64,000 bases of DNA, taken from assembly GCF_017349355.1 (NCBI RefSeq), contig NZ_JAFMPM010000006.1:1798001-1862000 (forward strand). The letters run 5' to 3'. This DNA is from Thiothrix fructosivorans. GTDB taxonomy: Bacteria; Pseudomonadota; Gammaproteobacteria; Thiotrichales; Thiotrichaceae. Shown here one piece after another: positions 35,145-43,068 of the stretch. Under the pieces are notes generated by a model. That model was not told the DNA's origin. It saw nothing but the letters and a program-made list of their open reading frames with translations, and ran no database searches. Each line of letters starts with the position of its first letter. Position 1 is the stretch's first letter. The translations under genes were made by a program, and so were the position numbers.

Positions 35145-36026
35145 ATGGAAAATGAAGCCATTTTCAACAGAATTGATGCACGTCTTGACCGTATCGAAAA
35201 GCTCACCCGCAAAACCTACCGCCAAACAATGCCGGAAATGCCGTGGTTATTCGCGGCAATCGCAGGCGTGGCAGTGGTTAGCCTTGGCTATGTGCTCTAT
35301 CCGCAACTGCCCACAGAGATTAAAGACGTAATCGAACCACGGGTAGACGTGGCACAAAACAAGTTTTACAGCATCGGGCAATGGTTTGCTGATTACAGCG
35401 GCAATGTTGACCGTTCATACACGCTACCCAGTGGCACGTTAACGATTATTAGCCTAACGCCTTTGCAGTCATGCCGGTGGCGTTCTGCATTGCTGGCGCG
35501 GGAATCCAGCGGCAACTATCAGCACACAGGCAACCAGTTTGGCTATTTTGCAGGTTATGCAATGGGGGCTGAATCACTGGCAATCGTCGGACTGGTGAAG
35601 CAATCCGCTTTTGATGATGCACCCCGCCATGTTCGCAACGGTACAGATCAAACCGCATGGCTCAATAACCCGCAAAACTGGCAATTGCGCGGCGGCAAAC
35701 AAGCGTTTCTGCATGACAACCTCTTGCAAGACCGTGCCGTAACCGTGCTGGCTAATACCAACATTGCCGACGGATTCAAGAGCCGCGTCCTTCTCGAATC
35801 CCAACAAGAGAAAATCGCAGGGTTCGCAGCGGCGGCGCATTTGAAAGGGCTGACAGCGGCAATTTCTTGGTACGCAAGAGGGAAGGACTCCCACGACGCG
35901 AACGGTACAAACACCAGCGACTATGCCGCGATGGGTGAAGCATCCATTAACAAACGCTCGAATTTATGCGCGGAAAATACCAGACAAGTACCTTCATGGC
36001 TGAAGTGGCTGGAAGTGAAGAATTGA
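35145..36026 (+). CDS. Membrane-anchored lysozyme-like protein
   Basis: A 293-residue protein with an N-terminal coiled coil (IDARLDRIEKLTRKTY), one membrane helix (residues 33-52, LFAAIAGVAVVSLGYVLY) and an outer domain with LLARESSGNYQHTGNQFGYF, then AGYAMGAESLAIVGL. The Glu followed by Ser-Gly-x-Tyr and a Gly-Tyr-Phe-x-x-Tyr-x-Met-Gly segment is like transglycosylase or phage lysozyme catalytic regions; Glu near residue 120 would be the acid. Together with the M23 peptidase it would attack both glycan and peptide bonds. Assignment by motif only. Confidence 0.65.
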   Translation: MENEAIFNRIDARLDRIEKLTRKTYRQTMPEMPWLFAAIAGVAVVSLGYVLYPQLPTEIKDVIEPRVDVAQNKFYSIGQWFADYSGNVDRSYTLPSGTLTIISLTPLQSCRWRSALLARESSGNYQHTGNQFGYFAGYAMGAESLAIVGLVKQSAFDDAPRHVRNGTDQTAWLNNPQNWQLRGGKQAFLHDNLLQDRAVTVLANTNIADGFKSRVLLESQQEKIAGFAAAAHLKGLTAAISWYARGKDSHDANGTNTSDYAAMGEASINKRSNLCAENTRQVPSWLKWLEVKN

Positions 36027-36058
36027 AGGGCGAACACGCGGCATTTCCCGTGATTTGC

Positions 36059-36091
36059 TAAGAAACACTTAAGAAACACCTAAGAAACGCT
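36059..36091 (+). repeat. Three 11-bp direct repeats upstream of 36122
   Basis: TAAGAAACACT, TAAGAAACACC and TAAGAAACGCT follow one another without gap at one helical turn each, 31 bases before the next start codon and just ahead of an AT-rich TTATAAATTA. Probably an operator for an element-borne or host regulator. Confidence 0.65.
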
Positions 36092-36121
36092 TATAAATTA
36101 GTCAAAAAGGTATTATCACCC

Positions 36122-36913
36122 ATGACAACAGACATTAATAAACCAGACGATACAGAGCTACTACTGCAAAACATGCAGAGAAAATTAACTGAATCATCCT
36201 ATCGTGACAATAAAGGGCGGGCAGCAATAGCCAAACTGCTGACCTCTGACAACGCTATCAGATTGATCGAATCCACAGCCGACAAACTGGGCATTGAGCC
36301 TATCACCGTGGGGCGTGGCTTAGCCTTGGCTATGTGCCAGTACCGCACCGGCTCACAGATCAACGTGACCGACCTAGGCAACGCAATCAACCCGGATGGC
36401 GTAGGTGTGCGTTTTGGCAGAGAAACCATTATCCCGCTTGCCATTGAACTGGGCTTTATCGTCAAGACCGGCGAACGCTCTACCGCGTGGGCGGCATACG
36501 ACAAGATCGGACACAAGCCCGGTTTGCTGGATGGCATCAAGTCAGCATTTACAGCAACACCCGAAAAGCTGGCAGCAAAAGCGGAATCAGAACGCGCCTA
36601 CGCTGAAAAGTGCAAGCTCGACACAGCACGGAAGGCTGAAGCATTCGCCCAACGTCGCAAGGAGGCGTTAATGCGTACCGTAAACGCTGCACAAGAGGCT
36701 GAAAAGCTGGCAACAAGCCTACCGGGGCAACCTGAAACCATTGGCGACAAGATCAAAGCAAACCCAGCGGCGGCGGTACTAATCGGCTTTCTTGCCGTTG
36801 GCATTGGTGCAGCGGTGATGACCTCAGAACCACAGCAACAAGCCTTAGCCCCATTGATTGCCAATGTAAACGGCTCACCCACACTCGACCCGCGTATTCT
36901 GGAAGGAGAATAA
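36122..36913 (+). CDS. Tail-anchored helical protein upstream of the FtsK-like gene
   Basis: A 263-residue protein. The first 140 residues (AAIAKLLTSDNAIRLIESTADKLGI, GLALAMCQYRTGSQ, FIVKTGERSTAWAAYDKIG) look globular. A charged coiled coil follows (AAKAESERAYAEKCKLDTARKAEAFAQRRKEAL), then a membrane helix near residue 220 (AAAVLIGFLAVGIGAAVM) and a short tail. Unknown family. It ends 3 bases before the FtsK-like gene, so the two products probably work together at the membrane. Confidence 0.6.
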   Translation: MTTDINKPDDTELLLQNMQRKLTESSYRDNKGRAAIAKLLTSDNAIRLIESTADKLGIEPITVGRGLALAMCQYRTGSQINVTDLGNAINPDGVGVRFGRETIIPLAIELGFIVKTGERSTAWAAYDKIGHKPGLLDGIKSAFTATPEKLAAKAESERAYAEKCKLDTARKAEAFAQRRKEALMRTVNAAQEAEKLATSLPGQPETIGDKIKANPAAAVLIGFLAVGIGAAVMTSEPQQQALAPLIANVNGSPTLDPRILEGE

Positions 36914-36916
36914 ACC

Positions 36917-38158
36917 ATGAGAATCGGAACGTTTGACTTAGATCAATTTTACCCTGAAACCCATTTGCAGACAGTGACAGCCGCAACCCTATTGACCGTG
37001 CCAGCATTGGCTACAGGTAGCTTTGTGGCTGGCGTTAGCGCGTTAGGGCTGGCATGGGTAGCGCGGCAATCCATAACCGCGTGGAAGCGTGACAATTGCT
37101 TATTAGGTAGTGACCTTGATGCAGAGGATACCCGCGAACATGCAGCAGTCAACACCAATAACGACGTTACCGCACGGCTACGCAAAGCAACTGGCAACCA
37201 AGACTTAACCGCTATCGAAAGCCGTTCTGCACAATATCGCCTACTCAGTGTTGCCAATGATGACCCCGCACAAATTGCCAAGGTATTACCGCGTATTGCC
37301 AGCGTGTTAGGTGTTGCCCCTGATGCACTGGGCTGGATACCCACAGCAGGGCGTGACCTGTCTATCATCCTTGCCCCATTGGAGCGGGCAGAGTGGCTAC
37401 CCGTGCCGTTTAATGAATCCGCACTGACACAGGGTAAGTTGATCGGATACGTTGGGCGCGATGTGTTGGGAAATCACGTCACTTACAGCCGCCAAGATGC
37501 ACCACACATGCTGATTAGTGGCACAACCCGCAGCGGCAAAACTGAGGCAATCCGCGCTGATCTTCAATCCATGCGCTTATCTGGCTTGCGTCCTGAGATT
37601 CACATTATTGACGCGAAAGGCACACTATGCCGTGAACAATGCGCAACATTCACCACGGATATGGGCGAAGGACTGGCAACCCTGCAAGCCATTGTTGAGC
37701 GGGCGCGTGAACGTATCCGGGAAATCGTGGCGACTGGTTGCGATAACTGGTTTCAGTACCGTGCAAAATGCCCTGATGTTTGTCCCGCTCCCATCATGGT
37801 GTACGTGGATGAATACCCACAGTTACGCAAGCAAGACAAAGAGGCGGTGGAAACCGTAGTGGGTGAATTAACCCGTGTTCATGCCGCGTCTGGCGTGTTT
37901 GTCACGCTTGGCATTCAAAAGCCCAAAGCCGACACCTTGCCGACTGAAATCCGCGATATGTTTGATATTCGCCTAGCGATGCGCGTACCCGATAGCAAAG
38001 CGTCAATGGTGGCAATTGATGAACCCGGCGCGGAAGGCTTACCCGGTGCTGGCGCGTTTATGTTTCGCAACGGTGGGGATTCTGTTGTACGTGGGCGTGG
38101 TGCATTGATCGAAGGGGCTGATAAAGCTTCTGGTGCAGAACCAGCGTCAACCGCGTGA
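36917..38158 (+). CDS. FtsK/HerA-type DNA-translocating ATPase
   Basis: A 413-residue protein. Residues about 18-55 form one or two membrane helices. The motor domain has Walker A SGTTRSGKTEAIRADL (near residue 203) and Walker B PIMVYVDEYPQL (near residue 293), and later VHAASGVFVTLGIQKPKADTLPTEIR, which matches the FtsK/SpoIIIE '[13 protein letters not shown]' motif. It is shorter than chromosomal FtsK and lacks the gamma domain. Such proteins pump double-stranded DNA through a membrane, as in TraB/TraSA of Streptomyces elements, or serve as packaging ATPases in membrane-containing phages. Confidence 0.85.
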   Translation: MRIGTFDLDQFYPETHLQTVTAATLLTVPALATGSFVAGVSALGLAWVARQSITAWKRDNCLLGSDLDAEDTREHAAVNTNNDVTARLRKATGNQDLTAIESRSAQYRLLSVANDDPAQIAKVLPRIASVLGVAPDALGWIPTAGRDLSIILAPLERAEWLPVPFNESALTQGKLIGYVGRDVLGNHVTYSRQDAPHMLISGTTRSGKTEAIRADLQSMRLSGLRPEIHIIDAKGTLCREQCATFTTDMGEGLATLQAIVERARERIREIVATGCDNWFQYRAKCPDVCPAPIMVYVDEYPQLRKQDKEAVETVVGELTRVHAASGVFVTLGIQKPKADTLPTEIRDMFDIRLAMRVPDSKASMVAIDEPGAEGLPGAGAFMFRNGGDSVVRGRGALIEGADKASGAEPASTA

Positions 38159-38288
38159 AGGCATGATTTTTCAGGCGATCAATAAGAGTTATATCTGATT
38201 TTCCATATGTTTCAAACCACTCTATTACGGCGGCAAGTTACGGGGTGATGCAGCATGGTTGCACTTAAAACAGAAAGGACAAACTCAC

Positions 38289-38489
38289 ATGACAATTGAC
38301 ATTACCAACTGGCAAAGCCGCAAGCTCACAGATAAAGAGATGGCGGCAATCTATGGCGTATCCCGCGCAACTATATGGCGTTGGGCGAAAGCTGGGGCAA
38401 TACCCAAGGCTCAAAAGATCGGCGCAAATACCGCAAGATGGGACGGGGCGGAAGTCGCTAAAAGCATGGAAAAAACAGCCACCCCATAA
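38289..38489 (+). CDS. Second AlpA-like regulator
   Basis: From ATG 38289 a 66-residue protein with a helix-turn-helix pattern (KEMAAIYGVSRATIWRWAKAG, then IPKAQKIGANTARWDGAEV), like AlpA/MerR-type excisionases. It lies between the FtsK-like gene and the replication genes and has AGAAAGGA upstream. It may control the replication module. Confidence 0.75.
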   Translation: MTIDITNWQSRKLTDKEMAAIYGVSRATIWRWAKAGAIPKAQKIGANTARWDGAEVAKSMEKTATP

Positions 38490-38542
38490 ACAGAAATGCC
38501 CGATAGGTGAATCAGACCGTACCGGGCAGAAAGGATTTAAAA

Positions 38543-39589
38543 ATGAAGCTTGATTATACCATATTCGATAGCCTGCATAACCCGCAAGGCGCAAAAAATA
38601 CCGCATCATGGGCGGATGTATGCCGGATGCTGCAAGACGTGCCAGCCTACGCAAGCAAGGCAGAACAGCCACTTATCAAGATGGGCGTTTTTGAAGGAGA
38701 TTCACGCGGGGCAGGGCATGGCTTGACCAATATTAGCGGAATTGAAATTGATTATGACGCGGGCAAAGTGACCCCACACAGCGCGGCTAAGTTATTGCGT
38801 CAAGCCGGTATTGAATGCGTGGTATGTAGCACGTTCACCAGCTCACCCGATTGCCCAAAATGGCGCGTATTCGCCCCCACAAGCCGCGAATTACCCGCAG
38901 AATTACGCGCCTACCTTGTTGCTGCACTGGATAGCGTTCTGTTAGGGATTGCAGCGCGTGAGAGCTACACCGCAAAGCAAACATTTTTCTTTGGGCGCAA
39001 CCCTGAAAGCAATTACGTGTTCATGCACTTGCGGGGTGAGTTTGTTGACGTGGCATTAAAGACCATAGCAAACGCGGCGTATACAAAGGACAAGCGCGAA
39101 AAGGCAGAGCGGGAACAGTTAGCCGCTACTACTTGCCTCCGTGCCGAAACCCAACGAAACCGCAAAGCAGCGGGGCGACTCACTGAGGGGCAAATATCCC
39201 CGATTACAGCCTTTAGTGATGCGCATGACGTGCGGTCTATCCTCAAAGCGCACGGATACCGGGAATCAGGAAAGAAGTTTGTATCTTCGGCATCATCCAG
39301 CGGCATGGCTGGCGTGGTGATCCTGCAAGGTGATGATGGGCGGGAACGGGCATTCTCACACCACAGCAATGACCCCATAGCAGACGGGCTTGCACATGAT
39401 GCGTTTGACCTGTTTTGCATTCTCGACCACGGCGGCGACGAATGGGCGGCGATACAAGCAGCGGCTAAGTTACTCATCACCGCCAACGGCGAAAGCCTGC
39501 ACTCACACAATCGCAACGCTTACCGCCAAGCGCAACAAGCCGCAAAAGCACAAGCAGCACTCGACAAACTTAAAGGGGTGGCAGTATGA
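38543..39589 (+). CDS. AEP-type primase / prim-pol-like protein
   Basis: About 348 residues from ATG 38543 (MKLDYTIFDSL). The N-terminal half has the archaeo-eukaryotic primase pattern of phage and plasmid replication proteins: SGIEIDYDAGKVTPHSA (the DxD metal site), CSTFTSSPDCPKWRVFAPTS, and SYTAKQTFFFGRNPESN. The C-terminal part (FVSSASSSGMAGVVILQGDDGRERAFSHHSNDPIAD) matches the small domain that follows it in such proteins. It should make primers for element replication. Its end overlaps the DUF927 gene by 4 bases (ATGA). Confidence 0.75.
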   Translation: MKLDYTIFDSLHNPQGAKNTASWADVCRMLQDVPAYASKAEQPLIKMGVFEGDSRGAGHGLTNISGIEIDYDAGKVTPHSAAKLLRQAGIECVVCSTFTSSPDCPKWRVFAPTSRELPAELRAYLVAALDSVLLGIAARESYTAKQTFFFGRNPESNYVFMHLRGEFVDVALKTIANAAYTKDKREKAEREQLAATTCLRAETQRNRKAAGRLTEGQISPITAFSDAHDVRSILKAHGYRESGKKFVSSASSSGMAGVVILQGDDGRERAFSHHSNDPIADGLAHDAFDLFCILDHGGDEWAAIQAAAKLLITANGESLHSHNRNAYRQAQQAAKAQAALDKLKGVAV

Positions 39590-41523
39590 CCGCTACAGCA
39601 CAAACAAACCCGGTGAATGAGCTACTGGCAGAACTCACCACACAAGCGCAAGGCGTAACGCTGGCAACCTATCAGGATTTTCTGCACACAGTCGCCTTGT
39701 TGGTAGTCGATGGCACAATTGACCCCATTCAGCGGGAATCTGTCATTAAAGCACTGACGGGCAACGGTCACGAACTTGGGGGTAAACGTTTAATCACCAA
39801 TGCTTTGACGGCAGCGGAAAAGCAGATTAAGCGCGATATGGAAACCCCACAGGGCGGTATTAAAGGCGGGCGGGGTTTGTACTCACTGAGAGATAACGGC
39901 GTGTGGTACAGCAAACCGACGAAAGACGGCTATTCAGAACCCGTGTTTATTTCACCTCACCTGAAGGTTATTGCTGAAACTTACGATACAGCAGACGGCA
40001 ATAATGGGCGCTTCATTGAATTCAAAGATACGCGGGGCAGGCTCAAAACGTGGGCAATGCCTGCCATATTCGCGGCTGGCGACGGTACAGAGATTGCTAA
40101 ATACTTGCGTAACGCTGGCTTGAACTATGTTTATGGATTCGACAAAGAGGTTATTGACTACCTGCTATCCTCAGAGGTCACAGACTTGATGACATGCAGC
40201 GACCGCACCGGATGGGTGAATGATGTGTTTGTCACACCGAAGATAACCTACGGCGAAAATGCAGAGAGCTACACCTACCAGCCAACTAGCGCGATTGATA
40301 ACAAGATCGGGCAAGCGGGAAAACTGGCAGACTGGCAAGCCAATGTTGCACGGTATGCGCAAGGCAACCCGTTGATGATGGTAAACACATCTCAGGCTTT
40401 TGCGGGTACGTTGCTCAAAAAGGCGGGAATGATGGGTTTCGGTTTGCATGATTGGAGTAGTTCCACAGATGGCAAGTCAACCACCCTGAAAATTGCTTGC
40501 AGCGTATGGGGTAGCGAATTCTGGCAACAGTGGCTATCTACCTCAGTCGGGATTGAGGGCAGCGCATACGCCCACAATGATTTGTTTCTGGCGCTTGATG
40601 AAATCGGCGAAGCTACCGCGCAAACGGTTAGCGCCACAGCCTACGCACTGGCAAACGGCGAAGGTAAGCGACGGGGCGGGCGTGACGGTAACGCCAAAAT
40701 AACGAAGAAATGGCGCGTGGTGTTTTTGTCTACTGGTGAAAAGTCGCTAGATACACTGATGAAGGAAGCGGGCATGGTTACAAGGGCAGGGCAAGAGGTG
40801 CGCATGATTAACGTGCGTAGCGATGCATGGAAGCATGGCGCGTTTAATGATTTGCACGGTATGGAAAACGGTTCTGTTTTCGCTGAAATGCTGGAAGCCA
40901 ACACTAAGCGGTATTACGGCACGGCGGGCGATGCGTGGCTTTATGCGATCACGCAACCGGGCGGGATACCTGATGACATTAGCCAATCTGTTGACGCAAT
41001 CCGGGAGACAATGCTACCCGAAGGCGCAAGCGGGCAAGTACGGCGTGTGGCTCGACAATTCGCCCTAATTGCTTACGCTGGCGAACTGGCAACAAAGCAC
41101 GGTATTACCGGATGGAAAGAGGGAGATGCAACAGCAGCGGCTAAAGAGTGCTTTGACTTGTGGGTAGATGACTTCGGCGGCGCAGATGGCAAGCGCGAAC
41201 ACCGCCAAGTGCTAGAAGCCGTTGAATCATTCCTGTTTGCCAGCATTTCACGGTTTCATGATTTGCGGGTTTCTGACAATTCGATTTATGCCGTTAAAGA
41301 TCGTGTCGGGTTCGTGCGTAGCGGCGTGGATGGCGGGCATGAATACCTTGTGCCAGCAACAGAGTTAACAAAGCTTGCAGAGGGGTACAGTAGAGAGCAA
41401 ATCATTACCGCGCTACGCATGGCAGGAATGCTTAACGAACCCGGCAAGGATGGCAAAAGCGCGATAGTGTTACCCCGTGCAGTCGGTAAACAGATGAAGG
41501 GCTTTATCATCACCCCAAAATAA
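39586..41523 (+). CDS. DUF927-family helicase-like ATPase
   Basis: A 645-residue protein of the DUF927 family found with phage and plasmid primases. The core includes GLYSLRDNGVWYSKP, TAWAMPA-like (KTWAMPAIFAAGDGTEI), TCSDRTGWVNDVFVTP, a P-loop in SSSTDGKSTTLKIA (about residue 295) and Walker B NDLFLALDEIGEA. Further GGRDGNAKITKKWRVVFLSTGEKSL is typical. It is probably the replicative helicase working with the primase encoded just upstream. A terminator and the right iteron block follow. Confidence 0.85.
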   Translation: MTATAQTNPVNELLAELTTQAQGVTLATYQDFLHTVALLVVDGTIDPIQRESVIKALTGNGHELGGKRLITNALTAAEKQIKRDMETPQGGIKGGRGLYSLRDNGVWYSKPTKDGYSEPVFISPHLKVIAETYDTADGNNGRFIEFKDTRGRLKTWAMPAIFAAGDGTEIAKYLRNAGLNYVYGFDKEVIDYLLSSEVTDLMTCSDRTGWVNDVFVTPKITYGENAESYTYQPTSAIDNKIGQAGKLADWQANVARYAQGNPLMMVNTSQAFAGTLLKKAGMMGFGLHDWSSSTDGKSTTLKIACSVWGSEFWQQWLSTSVGIEGSAYAHNDLFLALDEIGEATAQTVSATAYALANGEGKRRGGRDGNAKITKKWRVVFLSTGEKSLDTLMKEAGMVTRAGQEVRMINVRSDAWKHGAFNDLHGMENGSVFAEMLEANTKRYYGTAGDAWLYAITQPGGIPDDISQSVDAIRETMLPEGASGQVRRVARQFALIAYAGELATKHGITGWKEGDATAAAKECFDLWVDDFGGADGKREHRQVLEAVESFLFASISRFHDLRVSDNSIYAVKDRVGFVRSGVDGGHEYLVPATELTKLAEGYSREQIITALRMAGMLNEPGKDGKSAIVLPRAVGKQMKGFIITPK

Positions 41524-41548
41524 CGCCACACAAGCGACCACCACAGAG

Positions 41549-41573
41549 AGCCGGGCATGTTCCCGGCTTTTTT
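41549..41573 (+). terminator. Terminator after the DUF927 gene
   Basis: AGCCGGG / CCCGGCT stem with loop CATGTT and a run of T. Near-copy of the terminator after the integrase gene. Confidence 0.85.
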
Positions 41574-41578
41574 GTGCC

Positions 41579-41690
41579 TGTTACCCCTGTTACCCCGAAA
41601 ACACCCCAAGGGGTAACAGGGGGTAACAGCTTAAGCTATTGATAAATAACAGATAAAAAAGCCTGTTACCCCTGTTACCCCTGTTACCCC
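41579..41690. repeat. Right iteron block: seven GGGGTAACA copies
   Basis: TGTTACCCC at 41579, 41588, 41664, 41673 and 41682; GGGGTAACA at 41610 and 41620. The order is two reverse, two forward, three reverse, the exact complement of the left block (two forward, two reverse, three forward). The remaining interval to attR (41691-42007) has no gene but holds further GGGTA-type arm sites. Confidence 0.85.
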
Positions 41691-41923
41691 GAAATCACAG
41701 CAATAGCCAAGGAAAACAATATATTTTTTTCTTGTGTGTGGCTTGCCAGAGGTTTGCTTTTTGTTCGCTTTTTGTGGGTACGACTTGCGGCATGTTCCCG
41801 CAATACCCGCAACCATACCCGCATCCACTAATTTCACAGAATTAGGGCTTACCCTAGGGTGTGGCGTAATGGCGTGTTTCGGGATGGCGATAGACTCGCT
41901 GAAAACAGGGTGAACCATGAAGA

Positions 41924-41945
41924 TGTGGGTATAATTGCGGGTATA
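41924..41945 (+). repeat. Probable integrase arm-type site, right
   Basis: Near-copy (20 of 22 bases) of 28524-28545, followed by another GCGGGTATAA at about 41958-41967. Inverted relatives (ATACCCGC) occur around 41800-41822. Confidence 0.6.
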
Positions 41946-42007
41946 AGTGAAAACGTGGCGGGTATAAACAAAGTAATATCATGATGTTACGCGCTGAGTG
42001 TGGTAGT

Positions 42008-42023
42008 CGCCGCCTCCACCAAA
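42008..42023 (+). repeat. attR: right 16-bp direct repeat
   Basis: Exact copy of the tmRNA 3' end (CGCCGCCTCCACCAAA). It is followed within 5 bases by the native ssrA terminator, so this is the chromosomal side of the insertion. Confidence 0.9.
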
Positions 42024-42027
42024 CTCT

Positions 42028-42066
42028 AACCCCTTGATTTTTAAAGAAAAATTAAGGGGTTTTTTG
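42028..42066 (+). terminator. Displaced native ssrA terminator
   Basis: A 15-bp stem (AACCCCTTGATTTTT / AAAAATTAAGGGGTT, one mismatch) with loop AAAG and TTTTT. Excision of the element would put it directly after tmRNA. It may now serve the convergent yheT-like gene. Confidence 0.85.
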
Positions 42067-42069
42067 TTT

Positions 42070-43026
42070 TTAGCGTAACTGAATTTGTAACCATTCGACA
42101 ATCCGCGCTTCCAACCAATACTCCGCCCGCCATCGCCCACCCACAAATCCGACATGCCCGCCATGCGTTGTCAACTCTAGCGTCACGCTGTCACTCAGCA
42201 TGGCTTCCGTTGGTACGGTTGTTGGGTACATAAACGGATCATCTTGCGAATGAATAATTAACGTGGGCGTTTGGATACGTGCTAGAAATTGCGCGGAACT
42301 GCTGCGGTGGTAATAGTCTTCCGCCCCAGCAAAGCCATTCAGCGGTGCGGTAATCTGGTCATCGAAGTGGAAGAGCGTGGTCAACTTGCCCCAATTTACG
42401 GTCAACGGGCTTGCCATTTGGCTGAATTTGCGGCGGTAAGAGGCTTTAAGTTTGCTGACCAAGTAACGCCCGTATATCAGTGAAAAGCCGCGCTCCAGCT
42501 TCTGGGCGCATTCTTGCAGTTGAAAAGGTACGGAAACGGCTATGGCAGCTTGCAAACCCGAATGCTCAGCCGTTTCACCCAAGTATTTTAAGATCAGGTT
42601 GCCACCCAGCGAAAAGCCGACGGCAGCATCGGGCATTCGTTGCGTTTGCCGCAAATGCGCTAACACTTCTGCAATATCGGCGGTGCGTCCCGAATGGTAG
42701 CTGCTCGCCAGCCGATTGTGTTCACTGCTACAGCCGCGTAAGTGCATGAACACGCCTTCAAATCCTGCTTGATGCAACGCCAGTAGCAAGGTTTGCGCGT
42801 AATGCGAGTGCAGCGAACCTTCTAGCCCGTGGATCACCAATACCCGTGGCGCAGCAGGGCGCGGATACCACGCCAAGTCGATAAAATCGCCGTCAGCAAG
42901 TTCCACCCGTTCGTGTTGCAAGGTCAAAGACGGGCGGTGGCGGAAAAATACTGGCCACAGTGTTTGCAGGTGCGGCGAGGTGAGCCACCATAAAGGGCGA
43001 AAGGTAGATTGCTGGATTCGTTTCAT
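42070..43026 (-). CDS. yheT: YheT-family alpha/beta hydrolase
   Basis: A 318-residue cytoplasmic hydrolase. Family hallmarks: PLWWLTSPHLQTLWPVFFR at the N-terminus, VLVIHGLEGSLHSHYAQ, HLRGCSSEHNRLASSYHSG, the nucleophile elbow VGFSLGGNLILKYLGE, the acid in IIHSQDDPFMYPTT and histidine in ELTTHGGHVGFVGG. Substrate unknown, probably a carboxyl ester. It lies next to the right end of the element, convergent with ssrA. Confidence 0.92.
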   Translation of the reverse strand: MKRIQQSTFRPLWWLTSPHLQTLWPVFFRHRPSLTLQHERVELADGDFIDLAWYPRPAAPRVLVIHGLEGSLHSHYAQTLLLALHQAGFEGVFMHLRGCSSEHNRLASSYHSGRTADIAEVLAHLRQTQRMPDAAVGFSLGGNLILKYLGETAEHSGLQAAIAVSVPFQLQECAQKLERGFSLIYGRYLVSKLKASYRRKFSQMASPLTVNWGKLTTLFHFDDQITAPLNGFAGAEDYYHRSSSAQFLARIQTPTLIIHSQDDPFMYPTTVPTEAMLSDSVTLELTTHGGHVGFVGGRWRAEYWLEARIVEWLQIQLR

Positions 43027-43068
43027 CGCTATATGATCACACGTTTATATTCCTAAGCGGAAGCACGC

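Larger units (their letters stand above)
28412..42007. mobile_element. 13.6-kb integrative element in ssrA
   Basis: Bounded by the 16-bp repeat, with an integrase gene next to the tmRNA. Cargo in order: tyrosine integrase; iteron block; AlpA-like regulator and three small genes; divergent ribbon-helix-helix repressors; an overlapping operon of four small or membrane proteins including an M23 peptidase; a lysozyme-like membrane protein; another tail-anchored protein; an FtsK-like ATPase; a second AlpA-like regulator; an AEP-type primase; a DUF927 ATPase; and a second iteron block. I see no capsid, portal, tail, relaxase or type IV secretion gene. The element could be an AICE-like conjugative element, a phage satellite or an unusual phage. 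Confidence 0.88.

Noticed and set aside
32712-36913. Search for a major capsid protein among element genes
   Set aside because: No protein has the size and beta-rich, membrane-free make-up expected; most have membrane helices. A divergent capsid cannot be excluded by eye.
36917-38158. FtsK-like ATPase considered as a filamentous-phage Zot protein
   Set aside because: Zot has its P-loop at the N-terminus and the membrane helix behind it; here the membrane helices come first and the later ATPase motifs match FtsK.
41631-41918. 95-codon minus-strand frame near attR
   Set aside because: It is made largely of the iterons (repeated GVTGVTG) and arm sites; no protein-like sequence.
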